The notes beneath the pieces are model-generated. The model was not told the origin of the DNA, did not search any database, and worked only from the letters and a program-made list of their open reading frames with translations. This document shows positions 24,696 through 36,810 of a stretch of 64,000 bases of DNA, piece after piece (position 1 is the stretch's first letter; every line of letters begins with the position of its first letter). The DNA lies in NCBI GenBank assembly GCA_000697475.1, contig JNEU01000954.1, positions 27,340 through 91,339 on the forward strand, read 5' to 3'. The position numbers were made by a program, and so were the translations under genes. Source of the DNA: Lichtheimia corymbifera B2541 (Eukaryota > Mucoromycota > Mucoromycetes > Mucorales > Lichtheimiaceae).

Positions 24696-26424
24696 ATGCT
24701 CAAACGACCCGTGCCCAGAAATCAGAACAACGGCAGATCAGCGAAGCGTACAAAGACACAGACATCACTATGGAAAGCAGCATTCGAACGCGGCAGAACA
24801 TGCTTTTCTGGTGCACTTTATGAGGACGCCATTGCTGAATTTTCGTCTGCGATCGAGTATAACCAGAATATTACACTGTATGATTGTCGTGCAGCAGCCT
24901 ATGAGAAAGCTGGCCAGTATGCCAAAGCATTGGAGGACGCTATGACCATGATAAAAACGGCACCTGACCAATCGAAAGGATATCTTCGTGCAGGCAAAGT
25001 TCTTGTGATTCAGGGACGTTTTTCCAAAGCGATCGCAGTCTACAACCGTGCTCTAAAATATGTCAACAAATCCGATTCTCGATATGCAATGCTGGAGACA
25101 ATGCGGGAACGTGCAGAGACATCAATGAAGCAGCATAGCAAGGAGAATGATTTCACAAAGATACTCCCATATGACATTCTTCACACCATCTTTGCTCAAG
25201 TATCGTTTGATCGACGTATCCAATGCATGGCAGTTTCTCAATCCTGGCGTAATTTCCTCAAATCTTGGTCTGGCATGTGGTGCCATCTCCATTTCACATC
25301 AGCCATGTCAGTCTACGCGATCAAACAATATATGAGTTACACAACCGGCAGATATGTACGACAATTATGCATTACAGGCCAAAAGAAATCAAGAATGAAC
25401 ACCATATTGCAATTGAGCATTGATCGTGATTGCCATTATATTCAAAACCTTGGTAAGTCATCAACTTGCTTCTTATTCACAAAGCTAACTAGATATCTTT
25501 TTAGAAATCGTGGACTGCGAGATTCCCGTAACCCTGTTTTTGCGATTTTTACGATTGATGGGCAAAGAATTACGGTCCCTAAAGCTGGTTGATACGGGCT
25601 TATCTCTCAACGTTATCATCGAACATGTATTCCCACTGTGTCCTGGAATTACACAGCTCATTTACCACGACGCACATCCATCAGAAGGAATACAGCTCGA
25701 GAAACAGCTTGCTCTCACGCATCTAAGCCTTTCAGGTCCTTCCAGTGATATACAGAAACACATGATACGCCATTGTCCGCAATTGATTTGCTTATCGCTC
25801 TATGCATCGAAATATGACGACATTTTAACGCTGGCGTTGAAGGATTGTCCAAATCTCACCGAATTCAGTATTGCAAAGCGGATGGAGTATTGGGAGACTC
25901 GTGATGAGAACAAGCCATCAAAAGGATTGCAACAACTTGCATTTCCAAGTCATAGCGAGGTTTCGGAGAGATCATTGATTGCTGCCATCGAGATGCATCA
26001 TGACACTTTGGAGGTGATCGATATTCGTGGGTGTTACAGCTGGTCGACTAGTGCAACAAATCGACTGATATCACGTCCAATGAAGCGATTACGAGAATTT
26101 TATATTCAATCCACAGCGGCATTTTCGGATACCCAGTTATGTGAATTGATAAGAAACACAACAACTCTTGAAACGGTGCACATGCAATCCATGCTATCGG
26201 TGACTAATGCGGTGTTAGAAGCGCTGGCTGAACAACCATTCCTGCGCAGGATCGATATATCCAACTGTCCCAATGTTACTGGGTTGGGTATCCGCCAACT
26301 ATTGCATGACAGGCATATGATACAACGACTTGTGATCAATAACTGCAGCAATATTCGATCCGATGCCGTGTCTTTGGCTCGTGAAAAGCTCGGACGTAAC
26401 GCAGTGGAATTCAAATTCGAATAG
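24696..26424 (+). CDS. DIA2: TPR-F-box-LRR protein, Dia2/Pof3 type (SCF ubiquitin ligase receptor)
   Basis: Two exons, 24696-25452 and 25505-26424, encode 558 residues (GTAAGT donor, TTTTTAG acceptor, phase 1). The start MLKRPVPRN leads into a basic stretch that could be a nuclear signal. Three TPR-like repeats lie at ~28-135 (FERGRTCFSGALYEDAIAEF, AAAYEKAGQYAKAL, GRFSKAIAVYNRAL). An F-box follows at ~155-195 (KILPYDILHTIFAQVSF) and leucine-rich repeats to the end. This exact order is that of yeast Dia2 and fission yeast Pof3, which link SCF to replication forks and genome stability, including CMG helicase disassembly. The role is by homology. Confidence 0.9.
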
Positions 26425-26528
26425 CCTTTGTGACTTGTATCCATGATTCAACCTTACACAAATCTGAGATCCTCCGGTGCTCCCTTTTTTCCCTCCTTCC
26501 CCCCATTGTAACCTTGATAATATAAACA

Positions 26529-28728
26529 ATGGTGGGATCATCCACTTCGCATAGTGAATCCACACCTCTCTTGAACGATAATGCTTCAGCACATAAACAC
26601 ACATACAATGCTGATGATTCCGACCATATCAGTGTCACCTCTTCCTCTGCGTCCTCAACTGAAGCGGGCAGTCAAAACAAGGGAGAAGCTATTGTTGCTC
26701 GTCGACTCAAAGGTGCCCACTTGTTTGTGATATTAACCGGGTAATATAAACAACAAATATAAGCAATGCATCATGTCTAACTTTGCAATATCTTTATAGC
26801 CTATGGACGGGTGTTTTCTTATCGTCATTGGATGCAAGCATTGTGGCTACTATTTACCCACAGATCGGTACGGAGTTCAAGAGGTATTTGATGCTTGTGT
26901 TGAAATTCTGTGCCTGATATTCATTATCTGACCCAACGCTCTTCTTTATTCAGATCAAACGAAATTATATGGGTGGCTACATCATACATGTTAAGTTATA
27001 CTGCGTTGCAGCCTTTATGTAAGTGTCCTTTTCTGGATCAAATGATGAGGTGGTACAAAGCTTTAATTCTCTCACATCAGATGGCCGAATCTCGGACGCT
27101 TTTGGTCGCAAGTCTGCGTTGTTATTCGCCGCCGTCATATTCTTTATCGGTTCATTTTTATGTGGTGCTGCAAATAGTTTGTGGTCGTTGGTAATCGCTC
27201 GTGGTATTGCAGGCATTGGAGGAGGCGGATTGAATACCGTAAGTTATTATGAGCCAAAAATGAAGAAATTCACTGACTGACAAAGAAAAATTCAGATGAG
27301 CTCGGTGATTACGAGTGACATGGTCCCGCTCCGAGAACGCGGGAAATATCAAGGTTATGCAAACATTGCGTATGGTGTAAGTGTACAAGATCGCCTTCTG
27401 TTGTCATTAGTGTTAACACATCATAATAGCTTGGATCAATTACTGGTGCACCATTGGGAGGATTTATTACTGACACAGTGGGATGGCGGTATTGCTTTTA
27501 CATCAACTTGCCTCTACTACTGATCTCTTTGTATGTTGCGACATGTCTGCTGACAAATTACAATCTTGAGGAGCAAGATGATGATCTTTCAACGTGGGAA
27601 CGCTGCAAAAATATTGATTACCTCGGTGCATGTACTATTGTCACTGCTGTAGTATGCTTCATGGTTGCCACCTCACTTGGAGGCAACTCCCTCCCATGGT
27701 CGGATCCAATTGTTGTGGGATGCTTGGTTGCTTTTCTGGTGATGACTGTTGTATTTTGCGTGGTAGAGGCCAAAGTTGCATCCAATCCTCTGATGCCCTG
27801 GCACATCATCTCAAGTCGCACACCATTTTCATGCTCGTTGGTCAACTTTTTCGGCGTCATGGGCAGCTTTGGCATGACTTATACCACACCTTTGTTCTTC
27901 CAGGTAACGAGCCTTATAGCTGGATGAAGAGTGACACGAATGTGGCAGGGCTAATATCAATTAACTTAAAGGGTCTCTTGGGCTACTCCCCTTCAGAAGC
28001 TGGCTTATTCTTTTTGCCAAAAGTAGCTGCTATGTCTGCCGGATCATTAGCAGCAGGTTTCTACATGTCCCACACTGGTGAATATAGACGATTTATAATC
28101 ACAGCGTCTTCTCTTGCCTGTGTTTCCATGGTATGCTATTCCTTGTGGCAACCTGGCAGTTCGTTCTTCTTCATTATTCCCACGTTGCTCCTTGACGGAT
28201 TCTCTTCAGGCTGTATCATAACAGCTGCTTTGGTGGCAATGCTTTCATGCGTCCCTCAGCATGGTAAGAGCCAGTATCAGGCATGTTTGGAAGGGTGCAT
28301 TTGTGATTGACCAAACATATATTGTAGAAATGGCTACTATTACATCTATGTCATATCTCTTCCGTTCTACAGGTGGTGTTATTGGTATCTCTGGAACATC
28401 CGCTATATTCCAAGGAGTGGTAAAGGATATTCTCGTTGAAAAGATCAAAGGGCCCAATGCAGAAAAGGTATTATTATTGTTCATGTGAACCGCTGACTGC
28501 CTATGATCGAGATTTTAATCGAAGTACGGCTAGATTATTGATATTGCTCGCAAATCCATGACCGAGATTCGTGATTTGTTACCCAATGATGCTTTGGATA
28601 CTGTGCTCGATGCATATCAGACTGCCATCAAGGATGCCTTTTTATTCTGCGTTGGTGTTTCGATTCTGGGGTTGTTGTCGAGTATCTTTATTAGACAATA
28701 CCAGTTGGACAACAAAGTTAGAAAATAG
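26529..28728 (+). CDS. MFS transporter, DHA2 / vacuolar basic amino acid (VBA, Fnx1-like) type
   Basis: Nine exons encode 566 residues: 26529-26740, 26800-26883, 26954-27018, 27081-27238, 27296-27376, 27430-27903, 27972-28263, 28328-28467 and 28534-28728. A 65-residue Ser/Thr-rich cytosolic N-terminus precedes about 14 membrane spans. MFS signatures: LDASIVATIYPQI in TM1, GRISDAFGRKSALLFA in loop 2-3, RGIAGIGGGGLNTMSSVI, and motif C-like GLGSITGAPLGGFI. The closest remembered relatives are fission yeast Fnx1/Fnx2 and yeast Vba proteins, which load basic amino acids into the vacuole; drug:H+ antiport cannot be excluded. It starts only 104 bp after the DIA2-like stop. Confidence 0.9.
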
Positions 28729-29141
28729 AATGATACCTCTTTTTATGCAATAACAATGCGATTTATCGGTTCATGAAAGGATTTGGGAAAGTTTTGGGAA
28801 TGGTGAACGTCTGTATGCTATGGAATGTACGTGATGTGTTTTAAGTTTCGCTCCATAGTCCAGTTGTTGGCTTGCCTACATAATATGGTATGTATTGTAT
28901 GAACACGACCATAACAACTCTTGATAACATATTACTTCCTATCTAAAAGAAAGATGTGTGAGCCACCAACATCAAGTTCCAACTCGCTACCGCAATATTC
29001 AATAGTATCAGACATGGATATACGCATTAAACGTGGAAATAGTCTTAAATGACGTGACATCACACAATGTCGCTTATTCTATCAAATTGAAGGGAATTAC
29101 AGTGTACATAAAACACAGTCTAAGATTGGGGTTGTGGACTA
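28729..29141. other. convergent 3' intergenic region
   Basis: This lies between the stops of the MFS transporter and the kinase gene. It is AT-rich and nothing coding is supported. Confidence 0.5.
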
Positions 29142-30416
29142 CTAGTTAAATACATGGTGGTGGTAGGTGAAGATGTTCTGAGAAGCAGCTACCATGTCTA
29201 TTTTGTAAGGGTCCATTGGAGAAGCTTGGGGTGTGGGTGGATTGTATTCCCCTGACGAGGTGGAGGAGCAAGCCGAGCTGGAAGAAGGCGGTGGGGATTG
29301 TAATAAACTTGCTTCCGTCAAAGGACGTGGATGACCATCGTTATATGCTTTTGTAGCAAGGTCATAATCATCGTGATCACTCCATCCGTCGACGTAATCA
29401 CACAAGCTATGAACCAACGATCGGCTGAGCGGAAGGCTCTTGAAACCAGATGGTATTGATGGCGCTGATTTCTTGTGCCGTGACTTGCTATTTGCATAGA
29501 CAGCAAAGGACAGAGATTGCGATTGTGATACTTGGTTGGTCTTTCCACCAAAAGGAAAGGTAGCACGACTATCTTTAAAGAATAGCAAATTCTTTATGCG
29601 AATACGTAACTCAGGAAGCGAGATACGTCTGGATGGATCAAGGCAAAAGATGCGTGATAAAAGCACTGCAAAGTCTTCAGATATACGAGGTAGAGTTGTC
29701 ATGAAGAACGACGGTTTGGGCCTTTTCATATATCGTTGGAAAGTAGGATCTATAAAGGACGCCTGGCGCCAAGGGTTACGACCGGTTGCCATATTAACCA
29801 AGATGACACCCAAGCTCCAAACATCGTTCTGCCTCGTGCTATATCCCTTGTTGATGGTATGACCTTGGCACTCGGGTGAAAAATAAAAGGTTGATCCGCA
29901 ACCAAATCCAGCCGATACAAGTTGGGTTGTAGCCAGGCCAAAATCAGCAAGTTTGACGCGCCATTGTGGAAACACAAGAATATTTTCAGGCTTGAGATCA
30001 CGATGAGCAACGCCTTGTTCATGACAATATTGTACAGCATCGACAAGTTGAAGAAATATGTATCGTATGGCTTCCTCATTGCCCATAATGCCTTGTTGTC
30101 GGGTGATGGCAGTGAAAAGATCCCCTCCAGGAGCATACTCAAGTACGAGATAAATGCGGTTATCTCTTTCTTCATGGACCACCTTTTCCAGTTTCAGAAT
30201 GCCCGAGTGCCCAGACACACGACAATGTAACTGGATTTCGTTATCATTCGAAGTGTGCCGTGTGATTAGTTTTATCGCATATCGTCGGCTGCTGGGAACA
30301 TGCACTCCAAGATACACAACACCGTACGCACCGATGCCGAGAACAGACACCAGTTGAATAGATTTTTTATCTATGAAAGTGTTCACTAGATTGTATGGAT
30401 CGAGTGGATGGGTCAT
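29142..30416 (-). CDS. Ser/Thr protein kinase, Ran1/Sks1/Vhs1-like
   Basis: This is an intronless frame of 424 residues. The kinase domain spans ~20-280 with the expected residues: glycine loop GIGAYGVVYLG, lysine in YAIKLI, catalytic loop HRDLKPEN, DFGLA, and an SPEC variant of the APE motif. GCGSTFYFSPECQG in the activation segment and the GGDLFTAI hinge region resemble fission yeast Ran1/Pat1 and yeast Sks1/Vhs1/Ksp1, kinases tied to nutrient and cell-cycle control. The C-terminal ~140 residues are Ser/Pro-rich and look disordered. The absence of introns is unusual beside its neighbours and may mark an old retrocopy or simple intron loss. Confidence 0.88.
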   Translation of the reverse strand: MTHPLDPYNLVNTFIDKKSIQLVSVLGIGAYGVVYLGVHVPSSRRYAIKLITRHTSNDNEIQLHCRVSGHSGILKLEKVVHEERDNRIYLVLEYAPGGDLFTAITRQQGIMGNEEAIRYIFLQLVDAVQYCHEQGVAHRDLKPENILVFPQWRVKLADFGLATTQLVSAGFGCGSTFYFSPECQGHTINKGYSTRQNDVWSLGVILVNMATGRNPWRQASFIDPTFQRYMKRPKPSFFMTTLPRISEDFAVLLSRIFCLDPSRRISLPELRIRIKNLLFFKDSRATFPFGGKTNQVSQSQSLSFAVYANSKSRHKKSAPSIPSGFKSLPLSRSLVHSLCDYVDGWSDHDDYDLATKAYNDGHPRPLTEASLLQSPPPSSSSACSSTSSGEYNPPTPQASPMDPYKIDMVAASQNIFTYHHHVFN

Positions 30417-31446
30417 GATGCTTAGAGAAAATACGCAACCAACGGTTTGATCTTTAGCTCTTTATAAATCGTGTCTCGTTGCTTAGCATTACAAACTTAT
30501 CGCTGGAAACAAGAGCGCGTGGACTCCCTTTGGACTCCTGGAATATCCTTGATGGTGAACCTCCCTGGTAAACAACGTGTCCCTTATTGTTCCGATCCAG
30601 TGAGTAAATTTTTCTCGAGCCAAGTCGATTGTTAATAGCGTGAACGTATCGTGCATGCATAGGCACGGAACAACCAATGACCTATGCATTGCTTATAAGC
30701 AACTATCATACAGAATTATGTAATAGAGAGCTACTCAAAATTGCTTGGATTTACCACGCAATATTGGTTTTTGCCCTCTCCCTTTTTGCATGTTCCTTGG
30801 TTCTCCTCAATACGTGGCACCAAAGACCTACACGCACAAACCCATTTGAGTGCTGTATTTCCTTTCTATTCCATGGTGCATCTCCTAATCAGGAACGTTC
30901 TTCAACTTATCATGCGCATAGGTAACGTCACAAGAGACAAAGTGCTTCGTGAGTGATATATAACTATTGCTACAGCTCTTTATTCAGCATTTATGAGCTT
31001 GTTTAAAGAGTTACAAACATCATACTTCGACAATTGAATCTAAAGATATGCATCAAGAGATAAAGTGGCAAGAGCATGTAGCTATGACCACGTTTTGTTT
31101 GTGGTGGAAGGGGCATCAACATAGCTCCATGGAGTAAGCTGGTGGAAATAGACAACGCAACGTGCTTCTACAACGTGAATGGATGTTCCTTATCCAGGTA
31201 AGGGGGTATCCTTGCATCGTGTCGCAGCAAGCTTAGCATGCAGGGTATCTGTCATTTTATCGATGGTATTCCTGGAGGGTATTAGACTATGCGATAACCA
31301 CCCCTTGCTTGTCGCATTCCCTTTAATAATATTACTCTGCACATGTTTGCTGTTGTGGTGTTACGATCCATGGAATAGATACAAGCTCAGATCTCGTTTA
31401 CAAAACAGAACATTGTTTACACAAACATAATATATTTACAAAAGTT
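30417..31446. other. intergenic region, no supported gene
   Basis: The promoter of the kinase gene lies here, with the transcript end of the Zn-cluster gene on the far side. A plus-strand frame at 31179-31430 encodes a hydrophobic 83-residue peptide with a possible membrane span, but it has no recognisable relatives and no supporting context. No tRNA or snRNA was recognised. Confidence 0.45.
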
Positions 31447-33916
31447 CTACCAGTATTGTTGCTTTTCTTGACCATTCATGGCAGTGTTGTTTGATGTTTG
31501 TTGCTGTTGCAAATAGATATTCCATTCCTCCAAATCAAATGAAGTCGGAATACCCCAAAAAGCAGTACCAAGGGGATCATATGCACCTGGCTGTTGCTGA
31601 TCTTGTTGTTGCTGTAGTGGTGGTTGTTGCGCAGACAAAGGTATTGTTTGTAATTGTTGTGGTTCAGTTGTTTGGGGGTTAAAGCTACGAGGAGGCGATT
31701 CAACGGGACGTGGGGGTGATTGTCCATCAAGAGCAGAATAATAGTTGCTATATTTCTCATCCATGCCTTCGTGTATGTGTTGTTCAGATTCCATGATGGG
31801 AGAATTAGGCACTGCAATAGAGGCGGGCGCCACTTGTAACTTTGACTCGGAAGCTTTCCTGCTATAGCTGTCATCAATGCCACTGAGGTTGATTTCACGG
31901 AGACCAGCAAGTTCGCCAAGGATATTGCAATGTCGAGCTGATGTAATCCACGTTTTTTCCATCTCATCCATAGCTCTCATCAACTTGTTGATACTAATTT
32001 TGGCCTCAAATGCAAACATGCTGTCCGTGGATTGTGCATTGTAAATAAAGATAACGCCAGCCGTGAACATGAAATAGAGCGTATAATTGTTGACACTTGT
32101 GAGACGTCCTTCAGCAAGCAATGATTCTGCAATATCGAGGATCTTGTTGGCAGCAAATGTACAAATCGATGCAGAGGGATAAACAGATGGTGCAATGTTT
32201 TGTGTTGAACCTGGAATGAATGGTCGATGCAATAATATCAGTGTTGTATAAAAGAGCATGTGCAGCTGACAAGTCTCCAACGCCGGCGCTGGTGCAGTTT
32301 CTGCTAATCGAGTATTGGGAGGACGATAGCGTAGTGAAGGTGGTAATTTGGCCATCCACTGATTGAGTGCTCGATCCAATGTTGAAATAACGCTATCTGG
32401 AGTAGCCATCACTGAGAGTTGTTTTCTTCCTTTGACCATGTACAAATCACGCAATATATCTCCCAAAATCTCGCAAAGTCGAATCAATTGAGTAAAGTTC
32501 TCCATAATGCGTGGTGTTCGACCGACATCATCTTCGTCATTCTCAGTGGGATAAGGTGTATCATAATCACGCTCATCGATCATTGGTGAACGGCCATGCA
32601 TTGCACATGTAAGTCTATCAATGACAAAGCTATTCGAGGATGATGTCAATAATGGATTTTACATGTTGAGTCATTCCAAACTTGCCAGCAAAAGAATGTT
32701 CGTTTACGTTCTTGTTTCTCCTCTTCAGATAAATTCCATGTGTCACAATTCCTGTGCAATCCCAGATTTTGTGCCATGCGGAATGCCTAATTGGATCTCA
32801 GTAAGCTTATATGCAAAACACCCATTTCAAACACTTACCATGCCACTATAAATCCATCCTCGGGTAGGTCTCAATGCACCATTTTGATGGCTGCTCATCA
32901 GTAACAGGGATTGCACCGTGGATATGCGAAAGTTATTGAATTCAAGGTCAAGAAGTAGCCGGGCACGCTCGAAAAAGACTTCGCCTGCTGTATCGGGTTG
33001 ATCAGGATCTGTACGCACACGAGAGTCGGATGATACACGTGATGCAACTGCATATATTGCATTTAACAGCAAAGGTGATGGTGGATTGCTCTTGTCGTTG
33101 AGCGAGCGCATGAACTTTTTCTTGTGTAGCAGCGGTATGAGAGGATAGAAATACTTGAAATACAAATCAAGCAGATGATTGGAGAGATCTTCAGGGGGCA
33201 TCTCAAAAGGATCCACTCTAATTCCACCAGCAGCTGCTTCTTGTCCACCAGAGCTAAATTGAAAAGAGCCATTGTGGAAGTTCTTGCTGCCTTGAAGCAT
33301 ATAAAATCCCGATGATCTGCCATAGTATCGTAACTGACCGCTTTCATCAATGGATACGTTGCACATGTTGTCGTTGACTGAATCCACTGTCGCCATCTTG
33401 CCAGGATCATTGTGATGTCGGTGCATCTCCTCCACGTTGCGCATATCAGCCGGCTCCTCAAAACCAGCAATCATTGCCCGTTGCATAGGTCGAGGTCGTA
33501 CAAGTTCTCCATATGCCGTTTCTAAGGGCGCATTCAATTCGTTCATAACAGCTTGGAATCTTGGATCGCCCTCTTGCACTATACTGCCTAATAGTGCTTC
33601 CAATCGATGTAATCGTCCTTCAATAGCTTCAATATATCCTTTGGGAGGACCACGCTATAATAGTTCTTTAGTAACCTCTCCCAATAGCTATATATAGTTC
33701 CCATTACCTTTCGAGTAGACTCCTTGTACGTGCATTGAATCTGCAAAGCGACACAATTGCCACACAGAGGTAACGCCCCGTCACATTTCACTTTTTTCCG
33801 TCTGCATTGTTCACTAGAGCACGATCAGAAACTGTGCATATTACGTTAAGACGGTCTATAACTCACCATGCTTTGCTGACACGTTGTCGTTTGGAACCAG
33901 AAGGATCGTCAGGCAT
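31447..33916 (-). CDS. Zn2Cys6 fungal-specific transcription factor
   Basis: Five exons encode 751 residues: 33867-33916, 33708-33813, 32839-33654, 32686-32786 and 31447-32629. The N-terminal binuclear zinc cluster (residues 17-44) has six cysteines in CEQCRRKKVKC...LCGNC...QC. It is followed by a coiled linker (RGPPKGYIEAIEGRLHRLEALL), a Fungal_trans middle homology region at ~190-480 (LLDLYFKYFYPLIPLLHK, RTFFCCFVIDRLTCAMHGR) and a Gln-rich C-terminal tail. Intron 4 (32630-32685) must use a GC donor (GCAAGT) to keep the conserved FFCCFVIDRL frame. It is a nuclear DNA-binding regulator; the target pathway is unknown. Confidence 0.9.
32630..32685 (-). other. GC-AG intron (non-canonical donor)
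   Basis: This is intron 4 of the Zn-cluster gene, 56 nt. On the coding strand the junction is TGCTG|GCAAGT...CGAATAG|CTTTG. No GT donor in the vicinity gives the correct phase; GC with otherwise perfect consensus restores CCFVIDRL. Confidence 0.75.
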
Positions 33917-34700
33917 GGGGGTCGTGGTTTATGGGAAAGAGCGTAAAGAAAGAGTTGCGGACTAACTTACATCCTGGAACTGGAGTCAGCTGCACCTCCA
34001 AAAATCCAAGGCTCATTTTTATTGGTGGAAATAACCCCCTCAAGGCCGTCTCACGGTTTCGAATGCTGAAACTTTCATAGATCCACGCTAGACGATATTA
34101 TTAATTTAACTTGGCTGATAAAAAGGGTACACTTGTATGGAAAAGTGATGGACGAGTTCAAAGTAAGTCTACCAATCCGCAAGCCAGATCTACTAGCTAA
34201 TGTTGCTATTATGAGGCATGTCATACAGCAGGTAATCTCTCTTTATTCATGGGATAGCTTCTCTATGAAATGAATGAAAGAAATGATGGGTCGATTACGT
34301 ATCTATGTTTTATATGATCATATCAATGTCTGGTTGGAATGAATTATGTATGATAGGATTATGTGGGTTTCCTTAGTGAGCACCCAATATTTTGCAGACG
34401 GGAGTACAAAAGTAAAACGAGTGCCAGAGTTAATGCAAGGTTGCACTGGACAAAGGAGATCTGTTAGCACACCAAATAAAGGCACGTGACTTTTGGGTGA
34501 TGATCAAAATTGTGCCTCAGTTTCTTTCGCTTCAAACTTATCCCACTGCCAGTGTCAAAACGCTTCTACCACCATGAGTACGTGTCCATGCCCAACTCTA
34601 CTTTAGACGATAAAGCAAGTCTCATCAACACCGAGTTGCAACCGAGATATCCTTGTCGTCAACATAAACTGCCACTGCTATTGAGACTTACCATCGTTCC
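33917..34700. other. divergent promoter region between Zn-cluster factor and DBP5
   Basis: This holds the two promoters. A plus frame ending near 34710 (MPNSTLDDKASLINTEL...) could be 5' leader of DBP5 but was not joined to it by any good splice site. Confidence 0.45.
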
Positions 34701-36609
34701 ATGCTACTAGATCAATCGGAAAGCGTAACTCTTAAGCTCAGTGATTTGACAAGACCCAACGGTACGATACGCTGGTTATATATATTCATGGTGAACTTGG
34801 GCTTATAAGACTCCATAGATAACCCCCAGTGGCCTGGCAATCCAAGTATGGTCTTGATTTTGATGTCTATCTTGCTTCTTCCACTAAAATTGCTATAGCC
34901 CCTACCGTTCGTTTGGCCGACCTTACATCAGGTAACATCGAACACTTTACACACACGCAAAGGTTTTTGTGATTAATATGATCTTTTACGCTATAGAAAA
35001 TGGGCGTGGATTGTTGGACAGCAGCTTTCCTGTCAATGTCGTAGTGGGAGGTGTGCCTCAGAGATCATCGCCACTGGATTCGGTGAAATCATTTGAAGAA
35101 CTTGGCCTGTAAGCATTCTGAATATATAGGGTTGATGATGGATGATTAACGGTCTATTGTTTAAATAGTAAGAACGAACTCCTCCAAGGTCTTTATGGTA
35201 TGGGCTTTTCCAAACCTTCAAAGATTCAAGAAACTGCTCTTCCCTTACTTTTACAAGAGCCGTAAGTGGATCATATATAGTCACACGTCCTCAACTAAAA
35301 TGTCTACTTTAGCCCAAAAAACATGATTGGTCAATCTCAGAGTGGAACAGGTACAGCAAGTTAAGAGGAAGGGGATGTAGCTGGATATGGATCTAATCAA
35401 GTAAACTAGGCAAAACGGCTGCTTTCTCTTTAAACATTCTCAACCGCATTGATCCCCATATATCCAAACCACAAGTAGGATTGATGATATATGATCGATA
35501 GCAAAAGATGATTTCACTCACACCCTACTACACATCCTAGGCTATCATCCTGTCGCCATCACGTGAACTCGCGAATCAGACCGTGAATGTCATTCAGGAA
35601 ATGGGGAAATATACCAACATCACAACTTGTCTTGTTGTCAAGGGTGGCAGCCACAGGGGAAGAACCATCAATGAGCACGTGATTGTCGGGACACCAGGAT
35701 CAGTGATGGATTCGATTCGCAGACGGCAATTAACTACCAATGGCATCAAGGTCTTTGTGCTCGATGAAGCAGACAACATGCTGGATCAGGATGGATTAGG
35801 GGACCAAAGTATTCGAATCAAAGGGTAACTTGATGCGACACATACTATGGAATAAGGTCATTAAAATTGTCGCTTTTTTTTTTGTTCTAGAATGCTTGAC
35901 AGTCAACCACAAATTGTTTTATTCTCTGCTACATTTCCTGATAACGTCCGTCGCTTTGCACCGCGTTTCGCTCCTGATGCCTATGAGATTTCTCTTCGCA
36001 GGGAGGAATTGAGCGTCGACTCCATCAAGCAATTTTACATGGATTGCCGGGATGAAGAGCACAAATATGAGGTGCTTTGTAACTTATATGATCTCTTGAC
36101 CGTGAGCCAAAGCATTATCTTTTGTCGAGTAAGTGTTTTACATGTCACCCAAACAACAATAACTGATTTCCACCTTCAATAAGCGTCGTGAGAGTGCGGA
36201 TGAGATTGCGAGAAGAATGTCGGAACAAGGACATGCTGTACTTTCTTTACATGGTATGATGTCTCCTGAGGAGCGTGATCAGGTGATGGATCATTTTCGA
36301 CGTGGTGAATCCAAGGTGCTTATTACGACCAATGTGGTGTCCCGTGGTATTGATATTATGCAAGTCAGCCTTGTCGTCAATTATGATATGCCGTTGGATG
36401 TCAACCACAACCCCGATCCCGAAACATATTTGCATCGTGTGGGAAGAACAGGTCGTTTTGGTCGTACAGGTGTCAGCATCAACTTTGTCCATGATCGTAC
36501 GAGTTGGCAACACATGCGGGCGATCGAGGAACATTTTAAGAAGCAAATCACCATGGTGCCAACGGATGATTGGGAGGAGGTGGAGAAAATATTAAAACCA
36601 GTGTTGTAA
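34701..36609 (+). CDS. DBP5: DEAD-box RNA helicase Dbp5/DDX19 (mRNA export)
   Basis: Ten exons encode 458 residues: 34701-34761, 34819-34845, 34899-34931, 34997-35108, 35169-35261, 35313-35350, 35410-35474, 35541-35824, 35891-36128 and 36184-36609. The first three small exons are the least certain part. All helicase motifs are present: FSKPSKIQ (Q), SQSGTGKT (I), SPSREL (Ia), DEAD, SAT, TTNVVSRGIDI (V), HRVGRTGR (VI). SPLDSVKSFEELGL and the end PTDDWEEVEKI are specific to Dbp5. The protein remodels mRNPs at the cytoplasmic face of the nuclear pore with Gle1. The N-terminus ahead of SPLDS differs from the usual LADxQADPN stretch and contains two similar peptides, LKLSDLTRPN and VRLADLTSEN. Confidence 0.9.
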
Positions 36610-36810
36610 TCTAGTGTCACCCTATCCTTTCCATCAAAACAAAAAGTTCATTGTATACATAGCATTGCACAAATTTATAAATCAGTAAGCAGCAATTTCA
36701 AGTGTCAATCCAAGCGGGAAATTTTATTGGCCAATGTTGATACTGCGGTGAGAGGAGCGTCCTCATTCATTCTCTTCTTTCAACTTTCCCTCTTACTGCA
36801 CTCAACGATC

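Noticed and set aside
31179..31430. Hydrophobic 83-residue plus-strand ORF
   Set aside because: Possible membrane span only; no context, splice partners or known relatives.
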